A stretch of 64,000 bases of DNA from Phycisphaeraceae bacterium (GTDB taxonomy: Bacteria > Planctomycetota > Phycisphaerae > Phycisphaerales > Zrk34). Both the position numbers and the translations under genes were made by a program. Numbering within the stretch: the stretch's first letter is position 1; each line of letters opens with the position of its first letter. The notes beneath the pieces were generated by a model that did no database searches, had not been told where the DNA came from, and worked only from the letters and a program-made list of their open reading frames with translations. Positions 60,143-64,000 of this stretch are shown piece after piece. The stretch is from NCBI GenBank assembly GCA_028282805.1, contig JANQHD010000032.1, positions 1 to 64,000 of the forward strand, read 5' to 3'.

Positions 60143-61021
60143 GTGGGCGCCAGCACGACACATCCCGCTCCCGACGCCGCGGGCCGCCAAGCGCCGATCG
60201 GCATCGTCGCCGCGGGGGGCCAACTGCCCATCGCCACCGCGCGCGGCATCCGTGCCGCGGGTCGGCGCGTCGCCTGCGTCGGCCTGTTCGGGCAGTACGA
60301 CCGGGCGCTGCCGGCCCTGTGCGACGACTTCAAGTCCGCCGGGCTCATCCAGCTCGGCAAGTGGATCCGCGTGTTGCGCAGGTTCGGCTGCCGCGAGGCG
60401 GTGATGGTCGGAAAGGTCTACAAGGAGCAGATGTACCAGCCGTTCCGCTGGTTCCGCTACGTGCCGGACCTGCGCGGCGGCAAGGTCTGGTTCATCACCA
60501 CGCGTCACGACAAACGCGCCGACAGCATGCTGACGGCCATCGCCGACGAGTTCGCACAGGACGGCATCACGATGATCGATTCCACGCGTTACATCCCCGA
60601 ACTGCTCGCCGACGAGGGCGTGATGACGAAAACCAAACCGTCGAACGCGCAGCAGGCGGACATCGACTTCGCGCTGCCGATCGTGCAACGCATGGGCGAC
60701 CTCGACGTCGGCCAGGCGATCGCCGTCAACGACCGCGACGTGATCGCCGTCGAGGCCATCGAGGGCACCGACGCCATGATCGAACGCGCCGGCGCGCTGT
60801 GCAAGCGCGGCAAGTGGACCCTCATCAAGCTCGCCAAGCCCAACCAGGACATGCGCTTCGACGTGCCCACCGTCGGCCCGCAAACCATCGAGAAGCTCAA
60901 GGCCGCCGGCGGCACCTGCCTCGCCGTCGAGGCCGGCAAGACCATTTTGCTCGACAAGCCCGCCTTCCTTGAAGCCGCCGACAAGGCCGGCATCGCCGTC
61001 GTCGGCGTGAAGGTGACGTGA
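60143..61021 (+). CDS. lpxI: UDP-2,3-diacylglucosamine diphosphatase, LpxI type
   Basis: A 292-residue LpxI enzyme, which removes UMP from UDP-2,3-diacylglucosamine in lipid A synthesis (an alternative to LpxH). N-terminal Rossmann-like IGIVAAGGQLPIATARGIRA, the middle GKWIRVLRRFGCREAVMVGK, and the C-terminal active-site domain with DLDVGQAIAVNDRDVIAVEA and DMRFDVPTVGPQTIEKLKAA. The start codon is GTG at 60143. It overlaps the next gene's ATG by one base. Its presence supports a Gram-negative outer membrane. Confidence 0.93.
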   Translation: MGASTTHPAPDAAGRQAPIGIVAAGGQLPIATARGIRAAGRRVACVGLFGQYDRALPALCDDFKSAGLIQLGKWIRVLRRFGCREAVMVGKVYKEQMYQPFRWFRYVPDLRGGKVWFITTRHDKRADSMLTAIADEFAQDGITMIDSTRYIPELLADEGVMTKTKPSNAQQADIDFALPIVQRMGDLDVGQAIAVNDRDVIAVEAIEGTDAMIERAGALCKRGKWTLIKLAKPNQDMRFDVPTVGPQTIEKLKAAGGTCLAVEAGKTILLDKPAFLEAADKAGIAVVGVKVT

Positions 61022-61506
61022 TGTGGGGGTGGTTTTTGTTGATCGTTTACCTCGTCCAGCTTGCCGCCGCGTGCGGCATCTTCGCGGCGCTCTACGTGAT
61101 GGCGAAGTCGAACGGCAGCGCCCGCGTCGACTGGGTGCGCTTCTTCCCCTGGCTGCTGGTGATCGGGCCGTTGGCGATCGCGACGCTGCGCATGGCGGAG
61201 GGCTTGTCCAACCTGTTCGAAACCGTCGGCACGATCCTGCTGCTGGTGTTCCTGTTGGCGTTTTCTGTGATGGGTTACCTGATCGCCGAGATGCCCGGCT
61301 TTATCGTGGGCACGCTGTTCGCGATGTTCCTCTGCGTGGTGGGCTACCGCTACCGCGGCGGCGTGCGGACGTGGCTGAAAACCAAGTGGCACGCCGTACG
61401 CTCGCATGCGCAGCGCGGCCCGCTCGCTGGCGCATCGCAAACCTGGTTGGTTTGGCTCATGCCGCCCATCGTGGTCGACCTGCCCGCCGACGGTGACGTG
61501 GGATGA
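61021..61506 (+). CDS. Small membrane protein, about four TM segments
   Basis: A 161-residue protein with hydrophobic stretches near residues 3-24, 40-58, 68-86 and 88-104. No motif is recognised. The ATG overlaps the lpxI stop (TGATG) and its own end overlaps the GNAT start by four bases, so it is part of a lpxI-membrane protein-GNAT-methyltransferase transcript. The C-terminus after residue 115 is basic then acidic and cytoplasmic or periplasmic by prediction. Confidence 0.72.
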   Translation: MWGWFLLIVYLVQLAAACGIFAALYVMAKSNGSARVDWVRFFPWLLVIGPLAIATLRMAEGLSNLFETVGTILLLVFLLAFSVMGYLIAEMPGFIVGTLFAMFLCVVGYRYRGGVRTWLKTKWHAVRSHAQRGPLAGASQTWLVWLMPPIVVDLPADGDVG

Positions 61507-62009
61507 GCGCCGCCGCCGATTTTCACATCCGCCCGGCCACCGCCGCCGACGTGCCCCCGATCAACGCGATCTTCAACCATTACATCGCCACCAGCACGTG
61601 CATCTTCCACGACGAACCGGTGTCGATCGACTGGCAGCGGCGGTGGTTTGCCGAGCACGACGACAAACACCCCGTGTTCGTCGCCGAAGCGCGAGGCGAA
61701 GTGGTTGCCTGGGCGTCGTTGTCGGCCTACAGCGAGCGCTGCGGCTACCGGCACACGGTCGAAAACTCGGTGTACGTCAAGGAAGGCCACGCGGGCCGGG
61801 GCATCGGTCAAGCGCTGCTGCGACAGCTCGTCGACGCCGCCGAGCAGATCGGCCACCATACCATCGTCGCGCTGATCACCGCCGACCAGCCCGTGAGCCT
61901 CGCGTTGCACGAAAAGTTCGGGTTCGAGAAGGTCGGCCACTTCAAGGAACTGGGCCACAAGTTCGGCCGATGGCACGACGTGATTCAGATGCAATACACG
62001 GTGCCATGA
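61503..62009 (+). CDS. GNAT acetyltransferase, PAT/YncA type
   Basis: A 168-residue GNAT. RPATAADVPPINAIFNHYI is the subfamily start, and the acetyl-CoA loop is GHAGRGIGQALLRQLVD. YIATSTCIFHDEPVSIDWQ is the segment seen in phosphinothricin acetyltransferase relatives. These acetylate an amino acid or a small amine. It overlaps both neighbours (ATGA). The substrate here is unknown. Confidence 0.87.
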   Translation: MSAAADFHIRPATAADVPPINAIFNHYIATSTCIFHDEPVSIDWQRRWFAEHDDKHPVFVAEARGEVVAWASLSAYSERCGYRHTVENSVYVKEGHAGRGIGQALLRQLVDAAEQIGHHTIVALITADQPVSLALHEKFGFEKVGHFKELGHKFGRWHDVIQMQYTVP

Positions 62010-62584
62010 GCGATACGCCGGAGCACAACTTCGTTTCACGCGGCGGGCTCAAGCTCGCTGCGGCGCTCGACGCGTTTCGGCTCGACGTGACCGGCATGAC
62101 CTGCGCCGACCTCGGCTGCAACGTCGGCGGGTTCACCGACTGCCTGCTGCAACGCGGCGCCGCGAAGGTGTACGCCGTCGACACCGGCTACGGGCAGCTG
62201 GCGTGGAAGTTGCGCAACGACGAGCGCGTGGTGGTGATGGAACGCACGAACGCGATGCACGCCGAGCCCCAAGCGGCGGTCGACCTCGTGGTGCTCGACA
62301 TGGGTTGGACGAAACAGCGGCACGCGATCCCCGCGGCGTTGCGCTGGTCGCCGGGACACATCGTCACGCTGATCAAGCCGCACTACGAGGCGTCGGGCCA
62401 AACCAAAGGCAAGGGCAAGCTCGACGAAGCCGAGGCGCAGCGCGTGTGCGACCGGGTGCTGCGCGCCATGCCCGGGCTCGGCGTCGAGGTGCTGGGCCAC
62501 ATCCGCTCGCCCATCGTCGGCGGCGCCGGCAAGGGCAAACGCGGCAACGTCGAGTACCTGGCGCACTTGCGGGCGGTGGAGTGA
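62006..62584 (+). CDS. FtsJ-like rRNA methyltransferase, TlyA type without S4 domain
   Basis: A 192-residue SAM-dependent methyltransferase. [16 protein letters not shown] is the linker signature of TlyA-type FtsJ proteins (normally after an S4 domain). Motif I is [20 protein letters not shown], then [18 protein letters not shown] and the catalytic-lysine block LIKPHYE. TlyA proteins methylate 16S/23S rRNA and have an S4 RNA-binding domain before the R-G-G-x-K-L motif. That domain is absent here, so substrate binding must differ. ATG overlaps the previous stop. Confidence 0.85.
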   Translation: MSDTPEHNFVSRGGLKLAAALDAFRLDVTGMTCADLGCNVGGFTDCLLQRGAAKVYAVDTGYGQLAWKLRNDERVVVMERTNAMHAEPQAAVDLVVLDMGWTKQRHAIPAALRWSPGHIVTLIKPHYEASGQTKGKGKLDEAEAQRVCDRVLRAMPGLGVEVLGHIRSPIVGGAGKGKRGNVEYLAHLRAVE

Positions 62585-62750
62585 AGCCCGCTCGCAGCTC
62601 GCCGCAATCAGCGGGTGGTTTTCGACGTGCCCGGAGGGCGGCATAACCCCCTTTTTAGCCGCCCCAAACGCCCCCGGCGCGTTCGCGAAAATGCCCGATC
62701 TGCGGTACAATTTCAACCTTGTTCAGACCGCAAGAAGCAGGCTATACCCC

Positions 62751-64000
<1,250 letters not shown>

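Overview
The window is a high-GC bacterial chromosome segment, most likely from a planctomycete of the Phycisphaerae type. Evidence for this is inference from gene content: five proteins end in a PEP-CTERM sorting tail, two intact pseudopilins carry the [18 protein letters not shown] leader typical of these bacteria, signal peptidase I carries a large insertion, and there are four secreted sulfatases, a DUF1080 protein and an LpxI-type lipid A gene. No species is claimed.

Layout. 1-6.7 kb: small secreted or membrane proteins, an AT-rich orphan gene, and a first REP-associated tyrosine transposase (RAYT) bracketed by 116-bp multi-hairpin repeats. 6.8-13.1 kb: a tightly overlapping four-gene surface or flagellin glycosylation operon: Maf/DUF115 protein, a radical-SAM/SPASM-like protein that has lost its cluster cysteines, a fused CMP-sugar synthetase/NeuB-type synthase, and a NeuC-type epimerase. 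13.2-25.4 kb: mostly housekeeping genes (nuoH, lepB, pcm, a thioesterase, DUF971, serC, pyrF, tRNA-Phe, a sugar ABC ATPase), a kinase-like membrane protein and a second RAYT flanked by inverted REP pairs. 25.6-35.1 kb: a PEP-CTERM protein, a PilZ protein, a glycosyltransferase, prmC and a lipoprotein M28 peptidase. 35.1-42.6 kb: three sulfatases in a row plus a small PEP-CTERM protein. 42.9-50.7 kb: an ECF sigma factor with a membrane-anchored partner, a third RAYT with its own palindromes, gatB, a fourth sulfatase, a threonine dehydratase and a ketopantoate reductase-like gene. 50.7-54.7 kb: three tandem XylR-like regulators (sugar-binding domain plus AraC HTH). 54.9-58.1 kb: two intact pseudopilin-like genes and a decayed third. 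58.3-64 kb: an epimerase, a DUF2207-like protein, lpxI, a GNAT, an FtsJ/TlyA-like methyltransferase and the start of gyrA.

The most striking theme is repeats. Three different RAYTs lie within 45 kb, each next to a distinct palindrome family. The palindromes have entered genes: one sits in frame inside RAYT3, one in frame inside the NeuC-like gene, and one supplies the last codons and stop of the kinase-like gene. The second family forms inverted pairs with conserved CTTG/CAAG tails and a conserved loop, while stem sequences differ between copies with both arms changed together. The sulfatases, DUF1080 protein, sugar ABC ATPase and XylR-like regulators together suggest use of sulfated polysaccharides, but no direct regulatory link is visible.
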